A stretch of DNA of 45,695 nucleotides from Paracoccaceae bacterium. GTDB taxonomy: Bacteria > Pseudomonadota > Alphaproteobacteria > Rhodobacterales > Rhodobacteraceae. The position numbers and the translations under genes are program-made. Positions 8,001 through 16,295 of the stretch are shown piece after piece. The notes beneath the pieces were generated by a model. That model was given only the letters and a program-made list of their open reading frames with translations, did not search any database and was not told the DNA's origin. The first letter of the stretch is position 1. Each line of letters starts with the position of its first letter. The DNA lies in contig JANZZL010000009.1 in assembly GCA_026419405.1 (NCBI GenBank), positions 1 through 45,695 on the forward strand, read 5' to 3'.

Positions 8001-9411
8001 CCTCGCAGAAGTCCTCGAGCCCCCAGATGCCGCCCTCGCGGCCGATGCCCGAGGCCTTCATGCCGCCGAAGGGCGAGCCCGCGCCGCGCGACCTGCCGTT
8101 CATCTCGACCATGCCCGACCGCAGGCGGCGCGCCAGCCGCACCCGGCGCGCGTCGTCCTGGCTCTGCACGTAGTTCGTGAGGCCATAGGGCGTGTCGTTG
8201 GCGATCCGCAGCGCCTCCTCCTCGGTGTCGAAGGGAATGATCGAGAGCACCGGGCCGAAGATCTCCTCGCGGGCGATGGTCATGTCGTTCGACACGTCGG
8301 CGAACACGGTGGGGCGCACGAAATAGCCGCGGTTGAAGCCCTCGGGCCGGCCGAGGCCGCCGGCGACCAGCCGCGCGCCCTCGTCGATCCCCTTCTGGAT
8401 CAGCCCCTGGATCTTGTCGAACTGCGCCTGGCTGACCACCGGGCCGATGTGGCGGCCGCTCTCGTGGGCCGAGCCGACCTCGGTCTTCGCCGCGGTCTCG
8501 GCCGCGATCTCCACCGCGCGGTCGTAGATCGACCGTTCCACCAGCATCCGGGTCGGCGCGTTGCAGCTCTGGCCCGAGTTGTTGAAGCAGTGCCGCGTGC
8601 CGCGGACCACGGCCTTGTCGTCGGCATCGGCAAAGATCAGGTTCGCCCCCTTGCCGCCCAGTTCCAGATGCACGCGCTTGAGCGTGTCGGCCGCGTTCTT
8701 CTGGATCGCGATGCCCGCGCGGGTGGAGCCGGTGAAGCTGATCATGTCCACGTCCGGGTGGCGGGAGAGCTGCGTGCCCACGCCCGCGCCATCGCCGTTG
8801 ACGAGGTTGAAGACCCCCTTCGGGAAGCCCGCCTCGTCCACGAACTCGGCGAAGAGCAGCGAGGAGAGCGGCGCGATCTCCGAGGGCTTGAGCACCATGG
8901 TGCAGCCCACGAGCATCGCCGGGATCACCTTCAGCGTGACCTGGTTCATCGGCCAGTTCCACGGCGTGATCATGCCGACGACGCCGACCGGCTCGTAGAT
9001 GATCCGGTCGGTCGGGGCGTGCGGCCCGAGCGGGCGTTCGAAGGCGAAGGTCTCGAAGGCCTTGAGGAAGTTCGCGGCGTGCCAGTCGAAGCAGGGCGCC
9101 TGCTGCTCGCGCGCCATGTCGATCGGCGCCCCCATCTCGAGGCTGATCGCCCGCGCCATCTCCTCGGACCGGCGCTGGTAGATCGCGAAGAGCTTCTCGA
9201 CCAGCGCGCGGCGCTCGGCGGGCGGGGTGTCGAAGGCCCAGCCGTCGAAGGCGCGGCGGGCGGCGGCCACGGCGGCATCGGTATCGGCCTGACCGCCCAG
9301 CGAGATCACCGCGCAGGGCTCCTCGGTCGAGGGGTCGATGACCTCGAGGTCCCTGGGGGCGGCCGGCGTCACCCAGGCCCCGTCGATGTAGAACTCGCGC
9401 CTTTCGATCAT
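7969..9411 (-). CDS. NAD(P)-dependent aldehyde dehydrogenase
   Basis: 480 residues, full family length. The catalytic cysteine is Cys283 in SGQSCNAPTRM and the general-base glutamate is Glu250 in LELGGKGAN. Asn152 in ITPWNWP and Lys175 in VLKPSE, which serve the oxyanion and cofactor sites, are also present. The start ATG at 9411 is preceded by GGGAGGAGG. It is cytosolic, without signal or membrane segment. It resembles the broad betaine/medium-chain aldehyde branch, but no neighbouring pathway gene points to one substrate. It converges on and overlaps the HTTM gene, and is divergent from the peroxiredoxin gene, which hints at aldehyde or oxidative-stress detoxification without proving it. 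Confidence 0.95.
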   Translation of the reverse strand: MIERREFYIDGAWVTPAAPRDLEVIDPSTEEPCAVISLGGQADTDAAVAAARRAFDGWAFDTPPAERRALVEKLFAIYQRRSEEMARAISLEMGAPIDMAREQQAPCFDWHAANFLKAFETFAFERPLGPHAPTDRIIYEPVGVVGMITPWNWPMNQVTLKVIPAMLVGCTMVLKPSEIAPLSSLLFAEFVDEAGFPKGVFNLVNGDGAGVGTQLSRHPDVDMISFTGSTRAGIAIQKNAADTLKRVHLELGGKGANLIFADADDKAVVRGTRHCFNNSGQSCNAPTRMLVERSIYDRAVEIAAETAAKTEVGSAHESGRHIGPVVSQAQFDKIQGLIQKGIDEGARLVAGGLGRPEGFNRGYFVRPTVFADVSNDMTIAREEIFGPVLSIIPFDTEEEALRIANDTPYGLTNYVQSQDDARRVRLARRLRSGMVEMNGRSRGAGSPFGGMKASGIGREGGIWGLEDFCEVKAISGWPAE

Positions 9412-9633
9412 CGCTGTCGCCTCCTCCCGTCCTGCGGCGGCACAGTGTCACCGGGGAAGCGGAGTCGCAAGGCGCCGGACCGGAACGGCGTTCCGGGACC
9501 TGGGGATCCATCAGGGACGACGTTCCATGTCGGGCGATGGCTGCGCGAGACGGGCCTTTTCGCCGGACACCCCCGTGCAAGCCCGCGCCGCAGGGACTAT
9601 CTGGGGGGCGGACGTCCTGAAAGGAGACCTGCC

Positions 9634-10290
9634 ATGGGACTTCGCATCAACGACATCGCCCCCGATTTCACCGCCGAGTCGACCGAGGGCACGATCCGCT
9701 TCCACGAGTGGATCGGCGACGGCTACGCCATCCTGTTCTCGCACCCGCGCGACTTCACGCCCGTCTGCACCACCGAGTTCGCCGCGGTGGCGCAGCTCGC
9801 CAGGGAGTTCGAGGCCCGCAACACCAAGGTGATCGGCGTCTCGGTGGACAGCGTGGAGGATCACCGCAAGTGGAAGGCCGACATCGAGGCCTTCGGCGGC
9901 GCCCCGGCCAATTTCCCGATCATCGACGACACCTCGCTTGCCGTCTCGAAGGCCTACGACATGCTGCCGGCCGACTACTACCTGCCGCAGGAGGGGCGCA
10001 CGCCGCAGCATTCCGCCACGGTGCGCACCGTCTACATCATCGGCCCGGACAGGAAGATCCGCCTGACGATGACCTACCCTATGTCGATCGGGCGCAACTT
10101 CGCCGAGATCCTGCGCGCGCTCGATGCCGTGCGGGCGACCGACGGCGTGCCCTTCGCCACGCCGGCGAACTGGGTTCCGGGGCAGGACGTGATCGTCGCG
10201 CTGAGCGTGCCGACCGAGGAGGCGCGGCAGCGCTTCCCCGACCTCGACATCAGGCTGCCCTACCTGCGCTTCACCCGGCAGCCGGCCTGA
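9634..10290 (+). CDS. 1-Cys peroxiredoxin (Prx6 class)
   Basis: 218 residues from the ATG at 9634, with AAGGAG about 7 bases upstream. The peroxidatic cysteine is Cys45 in FTPVCTTE. No other cysteine occurs in the chain, so this is a true 1-Cys enzyme that needs an outside thiol for recycling. The C-terminal dimerisation region (from about 165) has the Prx6-type ATPANW and DVIVALSVP segments. It should reduce H2O2 and organic or lipid hydroperoxides in the cytosol. It is monocistronic: a strong inverted repeat follows at 10321, and the next gene converges. An oxidative-stress regulator is expected, but I see no clear operator in the 222 bases upstream. Confidence 0.95.
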   Translation: MGLRINDIAPDFTAESTEGTIRFHEWIGDGYAILFSHPRDFTPVCTTEFAAVAQLAREFEARNTKVIGVSVDSVEDHRKWKADIEAFGGAPANFPIIDDTSLAVSKAYDMLPADYYLPQEGRTPQHSATVRTVYIIGPDRKIRLTMTYPMSIGRNFAEILRALDAVRATDGVPFATPANWVPGQDVIVALSVPTEEARQRFPDLDIRLPYLRFTRQPA

Positions 10291-10320
10291 GCCGGGTCGC
10301 GCCCGGCCGCCCCGCCCCCT

Positions 10321-10349
10321 GGACGCGCCCGGTCACGCCGGGCGCGTCC
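10321..10349. terminator. GC-rich 12-bp inverted repeat between convergent genes
   Basis: GGACGCGCCCGG at 10321-10332 pairs perfectly with CCGGGCGCGTCC at 10338-10349 across a 5-base loop. It sits between the peroxiredoxin stop (10290) and the L,D-transpeptidase stop (10361), so it can serve both strands. No T-run follows on either side, so termination would depend on the stem strength or on Rho. Confidence 0.55.
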
Positions 10350-10360
10350 CGCGCCGGGCT

Positions 10361-10948
10361 TCAGGCGGCATCCTTCGGATAGAGGTAGATCGGCGTGCCC
10401 AGCGTCGCGCGGGCGTAGAGGTCCTCGACATGGGCGTTGACCAGCCGCACGCAGCCGTTCGAGACCGCCGTCCCGACCGTCCAGGGTTCGGTCGTGCCGT
10501 GGATGCGCAGGAAGGTGTCGCCCTGCTGCGGGGTGAACAGGTAGAGCGCGCGCGAGCCCAGCGGGTTGCCCGGCCCGCCGGGCATCCCGTTGGCCCAGCG
10601 CGCATAGGCGCCGGGGTTGCGGGCGATCATCTCCTTCGTGGGCTTCCAGGTCGGCCACTCCTTCTTGGCCCCGAGGTAGAAGCTTCCCGGCTGGTAGAGA
10701 TCGCCCCGGCCGATGCCGACCTTGTAGCGGATCGCGCGCCGCCTCTCGCCGAGCGTGAAGTAGAGGCTGAAGGTCGAGGGGATCACGTGGATCTCTCCGG
10801 CCGCGTGATCCGAGCCGATCCGCACCACCACGGGCGTCCATTCCTCGGGGATGGTCCAGCCCTCGGGCGCCTGCGCCAGGGCCGGCGCGGCCGCGCAGCC
10901 GAGTGCGGCACCTGCCGCTGCGATGAAATCGCGACGTCCGAAAGCCAT
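10361..10948 (-). CDS. L,D-transpeptidase (YkuD family), Tat-type signal
   Basis: 195 residues from the ATG at 10948; a longer upstream reading has no signal-like start. The N-terminus FGRRDFIAAAG followed by a hydrophobic stretch and ALA-QA looks like a twin-arginine signal peptide. The YkuD catalytic motif is complete: His150 in LRIHGT and Cys166 in SNGCVRL. The protein should act in the periplasm on peptidoglycan, making 3-3 cross-links or anchoring proteins to meso-diaminopimelate. It is a single-gene unit whose 3' end faces the peroxiredoxin gene across a strong hairpin. The family assignment is secure; the particular cross-link reaction is not determined. Confidence 0.93.
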   Translation of the reverse strand: MAFGRRDFIAAAGAALGCAAAPALAQAPEGWTIPEEWTPVVVRIGSDHAAGEIHVIPSTFSLYFTLGERRRAIRYKVGIGRGDLYQPGSFYLGAKKEWPTWKPTKEMIARNPGAYARWANGMPGGPGNPLGSRALYLFTPQQGDTFLRIHGTTEPWTVGTAVSNGCVRLVNAHVEDLYARATLGTPIYLYPKDAA

Positions 10949-11023
10949 CGTGAACCCCCCAGATCTCCGTCTCGCGGCCGGCCGGTGGCAGCCCGGCGCC
11001 GGCCGAATCGCTCCAGCGGGCGG

Positions 11024-11044
11024 ATTATCGCTCACCTTCAGGTG
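11024..11044 (-). promoter_or_regulatory. possible -10 element with adjacent palindrome upstream of the L,D-transpeptidase
   Basis: On the minus strand GATAAT (11029-11024) is a good -10 hexamer about 75 bases before the start. Immediately upstream lies the palindrome CACCTGAAGGTG (minus strand, 11044-11033), in the spacer where a repressor would block polymerase. No convincing -35 is present, so an activator or another sigma factor may be needed. Confidence 0.3.
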
Positions 11045-11315
11045 TTTGCGTCCGAGCCTGCCGGACGCCGCCCGGCGCGCGTTGCGCCGCTACATCACCG
11101 CCGGGGACGGGTCGGCGGCGGGGCGCGGCCCGAAGGCCTGCCGGGCCGGCGCCGGATGTGGCCGGCACGGAAGACGGGCGCGAGGCTCCGGGAAGGCGCG
11201 GCCGGCCGGATCCGGTTCCCGGCCGGCGCGCCTGCGGTCGCCGCTGCGCTGCCCTCGGGCACGGGCGGCACGGCAGGGCGGCGGGTGCGGCGGAGTGCCG
11301 GCCCCCGACGCGAGA

Positions 11316-11339
11316 GGCCCCGGCGTCGCCGCCGGGGCC
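11316..11339 (-). terminator. probable pnp terminator hairpin
   Basis: GGCCCCGGCG at 11316-11325 and CGCCGGGGCC at 11330-11339 form a perfect 10-bp stem with a 4-base loop, 25 bases past the pnp stop. No T tract follows on the minus strand. Confidence 0.5.
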
Positions 11340-11364
11340 CCTCGGCCTGCGGAACGGGGAAGCC

Positions 11365-13512
11365 TCAGGCCTCGGCCTGCTGCTCCTCCTTCTCCTTCAC
11401 GATCTCCTTCCCGGTCTCCTGATCGACCGCGCGCATCGACAGGCGGACCTTGCCGCGTTCGTCGAAGCCGAGGAGCTTCACCCAGACCTCCTGCCCTTCC
11501 TGAAGCGCGTCGGAGGGATGGTTCAGCCGCTTGTTGGTGATCTGGCTGACGTGCACGAGCCCGTCGCGCTTGCCGAAGAAGTTCACGAAGGCGCCGAAGT
11601 CCACGAGCTTGACCACCTTGCCGCGGTAGATCTTGCCTTCCTCCGGCTCGGCCACGATCGAGTAGATCATGTCGTAGGCCTTGCGGATCGAATCGGCATT
11701 GGCCGAGGCGATCTTGATCACGCCGTCGTCATTGATGTCGACCTTGGCGCCCGAGACCTCGACGATCTCGCGGATCACCTTGCCGCCCGAGCCGATCACC
11801 TCGCGGATCTTGTCGGTGGGGATCGTCATGGTCTCGATCCGCGGCGCATGGGCCGAGAACTCGGCGCGGGCGCCCGAGAGCGCCTTGGACATCTCGGCCA
11901 GGATGTGCAGCCGCCCTTCCTTGGCCTGCGCCAGCGCCTGCTTCATGATCGCCGGCGTGATGCCGGCCACCTTGATGTCCATCTGGAGCGAGGTGATGCC
12001 GTTCGCGGTGCCCGCGACCTTGAAGTCCATGTCGCCGAGGTGGTCCTCGTCGCCGAGGATGTCGGTCAGCACCGCCCAGGAGCCGTCCTCCTCGAGGATC
12101 AGGCCCATGGCCACGCCGGCCACCGGCGCCTTGAGCGGCACGCCCGCGTCCATCATCGACAGCGAGGCGCCGCAGACGGTGGCCATCGACGAGGATCCGT
12201 TCGACTCGGTGATCTCCGAGACGACGCGGATCGTGTAGGGGAACTCGGTCGGTGCCGGCAGCACCGCCTGCAGCGCCCGCCAGGCCAGCTTGCCGTGGCC
12301 GATCTCGCGCCGGCCGGGCGGGCCGAAGCGCCCGACCTCGCCCACCGAATAGGGCGGGAAGTTGTAGTGCAGCAGGAAGTTCGAGCGGAAGTTGCCGTGC
12401 AGCGCGTCGATGATCTGCTCGTCCTCGCCTGTGCCGAGCGTTGTGACGACCAGCGCCTGGGTCTCGCCGCGGGTGAAGAGCGCCGAGCCGTGCGTGCGCG
12501 GCAGGATGCCGACCTCGGACACGATCGGCCGGACCGTCCTGGTGTCGCGCCCGTCGATCCGCGTGCCGTTCTTCACCACGTCGCCGCGCAGGATCGACGA
12601 TTCGAGCTTCTTGAAGCAGCTGCCGAGGTTCTCGTCGGCCAGCTCCGCCTCGCTCAGGCCCGCGCGGATCGCCTCGCGCGCCGCGGCGATGGCGTTCACC
12701 CGCTCCTGCTTGTCGCGGATCGCGAAGGCGGCGCGCATCTGCGCCTCGCCGAGCGACTTCACCTTCTCGTAGAGCGCCGAGTAGTCCGCCGGCTGGAACT
12801 CGAACGGGTCCTTCGCGGCCTCCTCGGCGAGCTCGATGATCAGGTCGATCACCGGCTGCATCTGCGCGTGGCCGAACTCGACGGCGCCAAGCATCTCGTC
12901 CTCCGAGAGCTCGTAGGCCTCCGATTCGACCATCATGACGGCGTCCCTCGTGCCCGCGACGACCAGGTCGAGCCGCTGCTCGGGGTTGCTGCGGAGCTGG
13001 TCCATGTCGGCCACGTCGGGGTTGAGCACGTACTGCCCGTTCACGAAGCCGACGCGCGCGGCGCCGATCGGGCCCATGAAGGGCACGCCCGAGATGGTCA
13101 GCGCCGCCGAGGCGGCGATCATGGCGACGATGTCGGGATCGTTCACGAGGTCGTGGCTCAGGACCGTGCAGATGACCAGCACCTCGTTCTTGAAGCCCTC
13201 GACGAACAGCGGCCGGATCGGCCGGTCGATCAGCCGCGAGGTCAGCACCTCCTTCTCGGTCGGACGGCCCTCGCGCTTGAAGAAGCCGCCGGGCACCTTG
13301 CCCGCGGCATAGTACTTCTCCTGATAGTGGACGGTGAGCGGGAAGAAGTCCTGCCCCGGCTTCGCCTCCTTGGCGAAGGTCACGTTGGCCATGACCGAGG
13401 TCTCGCCCAGCGTGGCGATGACCGAGCCGTCGGCCTGGCGGGCGATCTTGCCCGTTTCCAGTGTCAGCGTCTCGCGGCCCCACTGGATCGATTTCTTCAC
13501 TTCGTTGAACAT
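11365..13512 (-). CDS. pnp: polyribonucleotide nucleotidyltransferase (PNPase)
   Basis: 715 residues, normal length. Domain order is the first RNase PH domain (about 1-145), a helical linker, the second catalytic RNase PH domain (about 310-530, with [14 protein letters not shown] and the [12 protein letters not shown] metal-site segment), a KH domain with the GSGGK loop near 565, and a C-terminal S1 domain (about 620-690). A Lys/Glu-rich tail follows. It degrades RNA phosphorolytically from the 3' end and is a degradosome component. It lies downstream of rpsO on the same strand, the order seen in most proteobacteria. A terminator hairpin and a 319-base gap separate them, so pnp probably also has its own promoter and a long leader, which could allow RNase III-type autoregulation as in E. 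coli. Confidence 0.98.
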   Translation of the reverse strand: MFNEVKKSIQWGRETLTLETGKIARQADGSVIATLGETSVMANVTFAKEAKPGQDFFPLTVHYQEKYYAAGKVPGGFFKREGRPTEKEVLTSRLIDRPIRPLFVEGFKNEVLVICTVLSHDLVNDPDIVAMIAASAALTISGVPFMGPIGAARVGFVNGQYVLNPDVADMDQLRSNPEQRLDLVVAGTRDAVMMVESEAYELSEDEMLGAVEFGHAQMQPVIDLIIELAEEAAKDPFEFQPADYSALYEKVKSLGEAQMRAAFAIRDKQERVNAIAAAREAIRAGLSEAELADENLGSCFKKLESSILRGDVVKNGTRIDGRDTRTVRPIVSEVGILPRTHGSALFTRGETQALVVTTLGTGEDEQIIDALHGNFRSNFLLHYNFPPYSVGEVGRFGPPGRREIGHGKLAWRALQAVLPAPTEFPYTIRVVSEITESNGSSSMATVCGASLSMMDAGVPLKAPVAGVAMGLILEEDGSWAVLTDILGDEDHLGDMDFKVAGTANGITSLQMDIKVAGITPAIMKQALAQAKEGRLHILAEMSKALSGARAEFSAHAPRIETMTIPTDKIREVIGSGGKVIREIVEVSGAKVDINDDGVIKIASANADSIRKAYDMIYSIVAEPEEGKIYRGKVVKLVDFGAFVNFFGKRDGLVHVSQITNKRLNHPSDALQEGQEVWVKLLGFDERGKVRLSMRAVDQETGKEIVKEKEEQQAEA

Positions 13513-13831
13513 CTAGCGTTTCCTCAGGGACGGACCCCCTGGTCCGGTCCCGAACATGTGGCGGCCCCATTGCCGCCGCTTCCCCCGATCCTGTGCATGC
13601 GCCCCGGGGGCGGGCCTCACGTCTCAGATGGAGCGGGGCCATACAGGAAAAGGGATGTGTTGGGAAGTGGCACGCCGGGGCGGGGCGGCAAGACGCGGCA
13701 GCGCGCCGGCGCTTCCGGCCTGCGCCGGCGCCCGCCCCGGGGGCCCTCCGACCCGCCGGGGGCGCGCCGCAGAAGCGAAACGCCCGGACCTTCCGGCCGG
13801 GCGTTCGTGGCCTCCGGCGACGGAGCCGGGT
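13513..13831 (-). other. 319-base rpsO-pnp intergenic region (pnp leader)
   Basis: No gene is visible. On the minus strand it begins with the rpsO terminator hairpin and continues as a long leader into pnp. In E. coli the matching region carries RNase III-cleaved stem-loops through which PNPase represses itself. A comparable structure is plausible here, but I cannot fold it reliably by eye. Confidence 0.5.
13779..13805 (-). terminator. rpsO terminator / attenuator hairpin
   Basis: A perfect 9-bp stem (13779-13787 with 13797-13805) with a 9-base loop lies 26 bases after the rpsO stop. On the minus strand it is followed by a modest TTT then CGCTTC. It could terminate rpsO or act as a processing site on an rpsO-pnp transcript. 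Confidence 0.6.
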
Positions 13832-14101
13832 TCAGCGGCGCAGGCCGAGCTTCTCGATCAGGGTCTGGTAGCGCCCCTCGTCCTTCCGCTTGAGGTAGTC
13901 GAGCAGCTTGCGGCGCTGGGCGACGAGCTTCAGCAGGCCACGGCGCGAGTGGTTGTCCTTCGCGTGGGTCTTGAAGTGCTCGGTCAGCGTGGCGATGCGC
14001 GCGGAAAGCACGGCAACCTGGACCTCGGGCGAGCCGGTGTCGCCGGGCTTCGTCGCGTAGTCCTTGATCAGTTTCGCCTTCTCTTCGGCGGTGATCGACA
14101 T
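13832..14101 (-). CDS. rpsO: 30S ribosomal protein S15
   Basis: 89 residues, the exact usual length, from the ATG at 14101 with GGAG upstream; a longer in-frame start at 14125 adds residues not found in the family. The S15 core is intact ([17 protein letters not shown], then [19 protein letters not shown]). It binds the central domain of 16S rRNA during small-subunit assembly and can repress its own translation in several bacteria. The gene is transcribed toward pnp, as usual. The upstream neighbour on this strand is an RTX-repeat protein rather than truB, so the classical block is interrupted here. Confidence 0.98.
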   Translation of the reverse strand: MSITAEEKAKLIKDYATKPGDTGSPEVQVAVLSARIATLTEHFKTHAKDNHSRRGLLKLVAQRRKLLDYLKRKDEGRYQTLIEKLGLRR

Positions 14102-14193
14102 CGGGGTCTCCTTTCCGGAATTCATGGCGCAAGCCGGGATGTCGTCCAGCAGGGCCCGTGGAGCAGACCGCCGGTCGGTCCGGCGGATGAGCG

Positions 14194-14222
14194 CGTATAG
14201 GGGAAAACCCGGCGCGTGGGAA
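14194..14222 (-). promoter_or_regulatory. rpsO: candidate sigma-70 promoter for rpsO
   Basis: On the minus strand TTCCCA (14222-14217) and TATACG (14199-14194) are separated by 17 bases, each matching four of six consensus positions. The expected transcript start would give a leader of about 85 bases before the S15 ATG. Confidence 0.35.
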
Positions 14223-14242
14223 GCCCCGGCCTGAGGGCGGCG

Positions 14243-15259
14243 TCAGGCCGCCCGCGGAACCGGTTCGAGCTGGATCATGTCGGGGGTGAGCCCCGCCCCG
14301 TTCAGCACCACGGCCACCGCCTGTCCGTCGGCAAAGACGATGGCGTTGGCGGCATCCGAGGGATCCGGCGCGACCGCGATCGAGGGCGCCGGCCCCGCCG
14401 CCGGGTCGTAGCTCAGCACCAGCCGGTCGGCGGCCGGATCGAAGTCGCCCACGGTCGGGGCCGGCCCTGCGGAGTTCGCGGCGAAGGTGAAGGTATCCGC
14501 CCCGTCGCCGCCCATGCCCCAGTCGTCGGCGCCCAGGAAGAGGAGGTCGTCGCCGGCGCCGCCGTTCAGGTAGTCGCGCAGGGTCGCGCACCAGGCCGCG
14601 TCGTCGTCGTCGCCGTGGAGCACGTCGTCGCCGGCGTCGCCGTTCAGCACGTCCGATCCCGGCCCGCCGCGCAGCGTGTCGTTGCCCCAGCCGCCGGCGA
14701 GCTGGTCGTCTCCCCGGCCGCCGGCGAGGCTGTCCTCGCCCATGCCGCCGAGCAGCGTGTCCACCCCGTCGCCGCCGAAGATCGCATCGTCGTCGAGCCC
14801 GCCCTGCAGCAGGTCGGCCCCCGCGCCGCCGATCAGCGTGTCTGCCCCGGCATCGCCCGAAAGCACGTCGTCGCCCGCGCCGCCGAGCAGGATGTCATCA
14901 TCCTCGCCGCCCCAGAGGCGGTCGTCGCCGGGGCCGCCATGGATCGTGTCGGCTCCGGCGCCGCCGTGGACGTAGTCGTCGCCGTCGCAGGCGCCGATGC
15001 GGTCGGCCTCCGCGCCGCCGGCGATGGTGTCGGCGCCGTCGCTGCCCGGCCCGGCCGGGGCGGGGCCGGCCATGGCCTCGGCCGCGGCATCGAGAAGGTC
15101 GGTGTCGGCCGGCGGTGCGGACTCATCGATCGCCCCGTCGCCGCCGTCCTCGTCCCCGTCCTCGCCGTCGATGTCGTCGGGGTCGGACAGGAGACCGGTG
15201 GCATCGGCGACCGTGGCCACGACGGCAAGGCCGAGGAGGCCCGCGAAGAACGCAAGCAT
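14243..15259 (-). CDS. RTX-type calcium-binding repeat protein with N-terminal membrane segment
   Basis: 338 residues from the ATG at 15259, with a GGGGG site close upstream; a GTG six bases earlier is possible. The first 24 residues are one hydrophobic segment (anchor or signal). A very acidic linker follows, then about thirteen nearly uninterrupted nonapeptides of the GGxGxDxLx type from about residue 100 to 220, and one more block near 240. These repeats form a calcium beta-roll. The C-terminal 90 residues contain a TFTFAAN / VGDFDPAADRLVLS segment resembling the end domains of other RTX proteins. No protease or lipase domain is present. It is probably surface-exposed or exported. Whether a type I secretion system is used cannot be told, as none is in the window. 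Confidence 0.9.
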   Translation of the reverse strand: MLAFFAGLLGLAVVATVADATGLLSDPDDIDGEDGDEDGGDGAIDESAPPADTDLLDAAAEAMAGPAPAGPGSDGADTIAGGAEADRIGACDGDDYVHGGAGADTIHGGPGDDRLWGGEDDDILLGGAGDDVLSGDAGADTLIGGAGADLLQGGLDDDAIFGGDGVDTLLGGMGEDSLAGGRGDDQLAGGWGNDTLRGGPGSDVLNGDAGDDVLHGDDDDAAWCATLRDYLNGGAGDDLLFLGADDWGMGGDGADTFTFAANSAGPAPTVGDFDPAADRLVLSYDPAAGPAPSIAVAPDPSDAANAIVFADGQAVAVVLNGAGLTPDMIQLEPVPRAA

Positions 15260-15377
15260 GTTCACCCCCAGTTGCGGAACCAAGGCTCCCGCGCGGCACC
15301 ACCCGGTGGAAGCCCGCCCAGGATACGGGGCCCCGGCACAGCACCGGTTAACGGCGCGGCAGAATCGCGGGCATTGG

Positions 15378-16295
15378 TTAACGCGGCAGGTCGGTCTCGT
15401 GGCCGGCCTGCCGGAAGAAGGGCAGGAAGCAGTCGAGCACCGCGCCGGGGTTCTCCTCCATGACGAAGTGGCCCGAGACGCAGGAGGCGTCGGAGACCTC
15501 GGCGGCCCAGCGCCGCCAGGCCGCCGCCGGATCGCCCGTGCTCGCCGGAAAGCCGCCCTCGGCCCAGAGGAACCTGAGCGGCGCGCGGATCCTCCGCCCC
15601 GCGGCGCGGTCGGCCTCGTCGGCGGCGCGGTCGAAGGTGGCCCCGGCGCGGTAGTCGGCGCACATCGCGGCAAGCCGCGCGGGCTCGGCGATCTGCGCGC
15701 GGTAGCTCGCCAGCGCCGCCGGCGGGAAGGCGTCGAGCGTCCGTGCCCGCGTCCAGGACGCGAGCGTCCAGTCGAGGAAGCCCACCGGATCGGCGCCGAT
15801 CAGCCGCTCGGGGAGCGGTGCGGGCTGGGCGAGGAAGGTCCAGTGATAGGCCTTGAGCGCAAGCGCGGCGTTCCAGGCGGCCCAGAAGTCGGCGGTCGGC
15901 ACGATCTCGATGATGCCGAGCCGCTCCAGCCGGTCGGGATGGTCGAGCGCGAAGCGGTAGGCGACGCGACCGCCCCGGTCGTGGCCGAGGATGGCCGCGC
16001 GCTCGATCCCGAGCGCATCCATCAGGCGCAGGATGTCCTCGGCCATCGTGCGCTTGGAATAGGTGCGGTGCGCCGGGTCGTCGGGCGGCGCGTCGCTCCG
16101 GCCGTAGCCGCGCAGGTCGGGCGCGAGGGTGCGGAACCGCTCGGCGAAGGCGGGGGCGACCCGGCTCCAGCAGAGCGCGTTCTGCGGAAAGCCGTGCAGC
16201 AGGATCAGCGCCGGCCCCTCGCCCCCCTCGTGCAGGTTCAGCGTGATCTGGCCGATGTCGATGCGCCGTTCGGCAAAGCCCTCGATCGCGGACAT
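15378..16295 (-). CDS. alpha/beta hydrolase of the haloacetate dehalogenase type, acid residue Glu instead of Asp
   Basis: 305 residues from the ATG at 16295. The nucleophile elbow is GHDRGGR (Asp106), not the serine of esterases. The following two arginines (Arg107, Arg110) and the HW pair at 151-152 match the carboxylate- and halide-binding residues of fluoroacetate dehalogenases, and the base is His276 in SGHF. In those enzymes the acid residue is an aspartate 24 positions after the nucleophile; here that position is Glu130. The reaction is therefore probably hydrolytic removal of a halide from a short 2-haloacid, but activity and substrate are inferred. Epoxide hydrolase is the alternative. 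The 5' end lies within the 3' end of the DUF1643 gene (58-base overlap), so it belongs to the rbfA-truB transcript. Confidence 0.88.
   Translation of the reverse strand: MSAIEGFAERRIDIGQITLNLHEGGEGPALILLHGFPQNALCWSRVAPAFAERFRTLAPDLRGYGRSDAPPDDPAHRTYSKRTMAEDILRLMDALGIERAAILGHDRGGRVAYRFALDHPDRLERLGIIEIVPTADFWAAWNAALALKAYHWTFLAQPAPLPERLIGADPVGFLDWTLASWTRARTLDAFPPAALASYRAQIAEPARLAAMCADYRAGATFDRAADEADRAAGRRIRAPLRFLWAEGGFPASTGDPAAAWRRWAAEVSDASCVSGHFVMEENPGAVLDCFLPFFRQAGHETDLPR

Larger units (their letters stand above)
10949..11364. other. 416-base intergenic region between the L,D-transpeptidase start and the pnp stop
   Basis: No credible coding sequence is visible on either strand. The left part is the leader of the L,D-transpeptidase gene and holds a possible -10 (GATAAT) beside a short palindrome. 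The right end holds the pnp terminator hairpin. The middle (about 11050-11310) is very GC-rich, and I see nothing else in it. Confidence 0.6.

Noticed and set aside
11158-13893. 911-codon plus-strand frame over pnp
   Set aside because: It is the antisense shadow of PNPase, low in complexity and with no recognisable motif.
14243-15000. Regular short repeats under the RTX gene as a CRISPR array or tandem satellite
   Set aside because: The period is 27 bases with variable sequence and matches nonapeptide repeats in an intact coding frame; no spacers.
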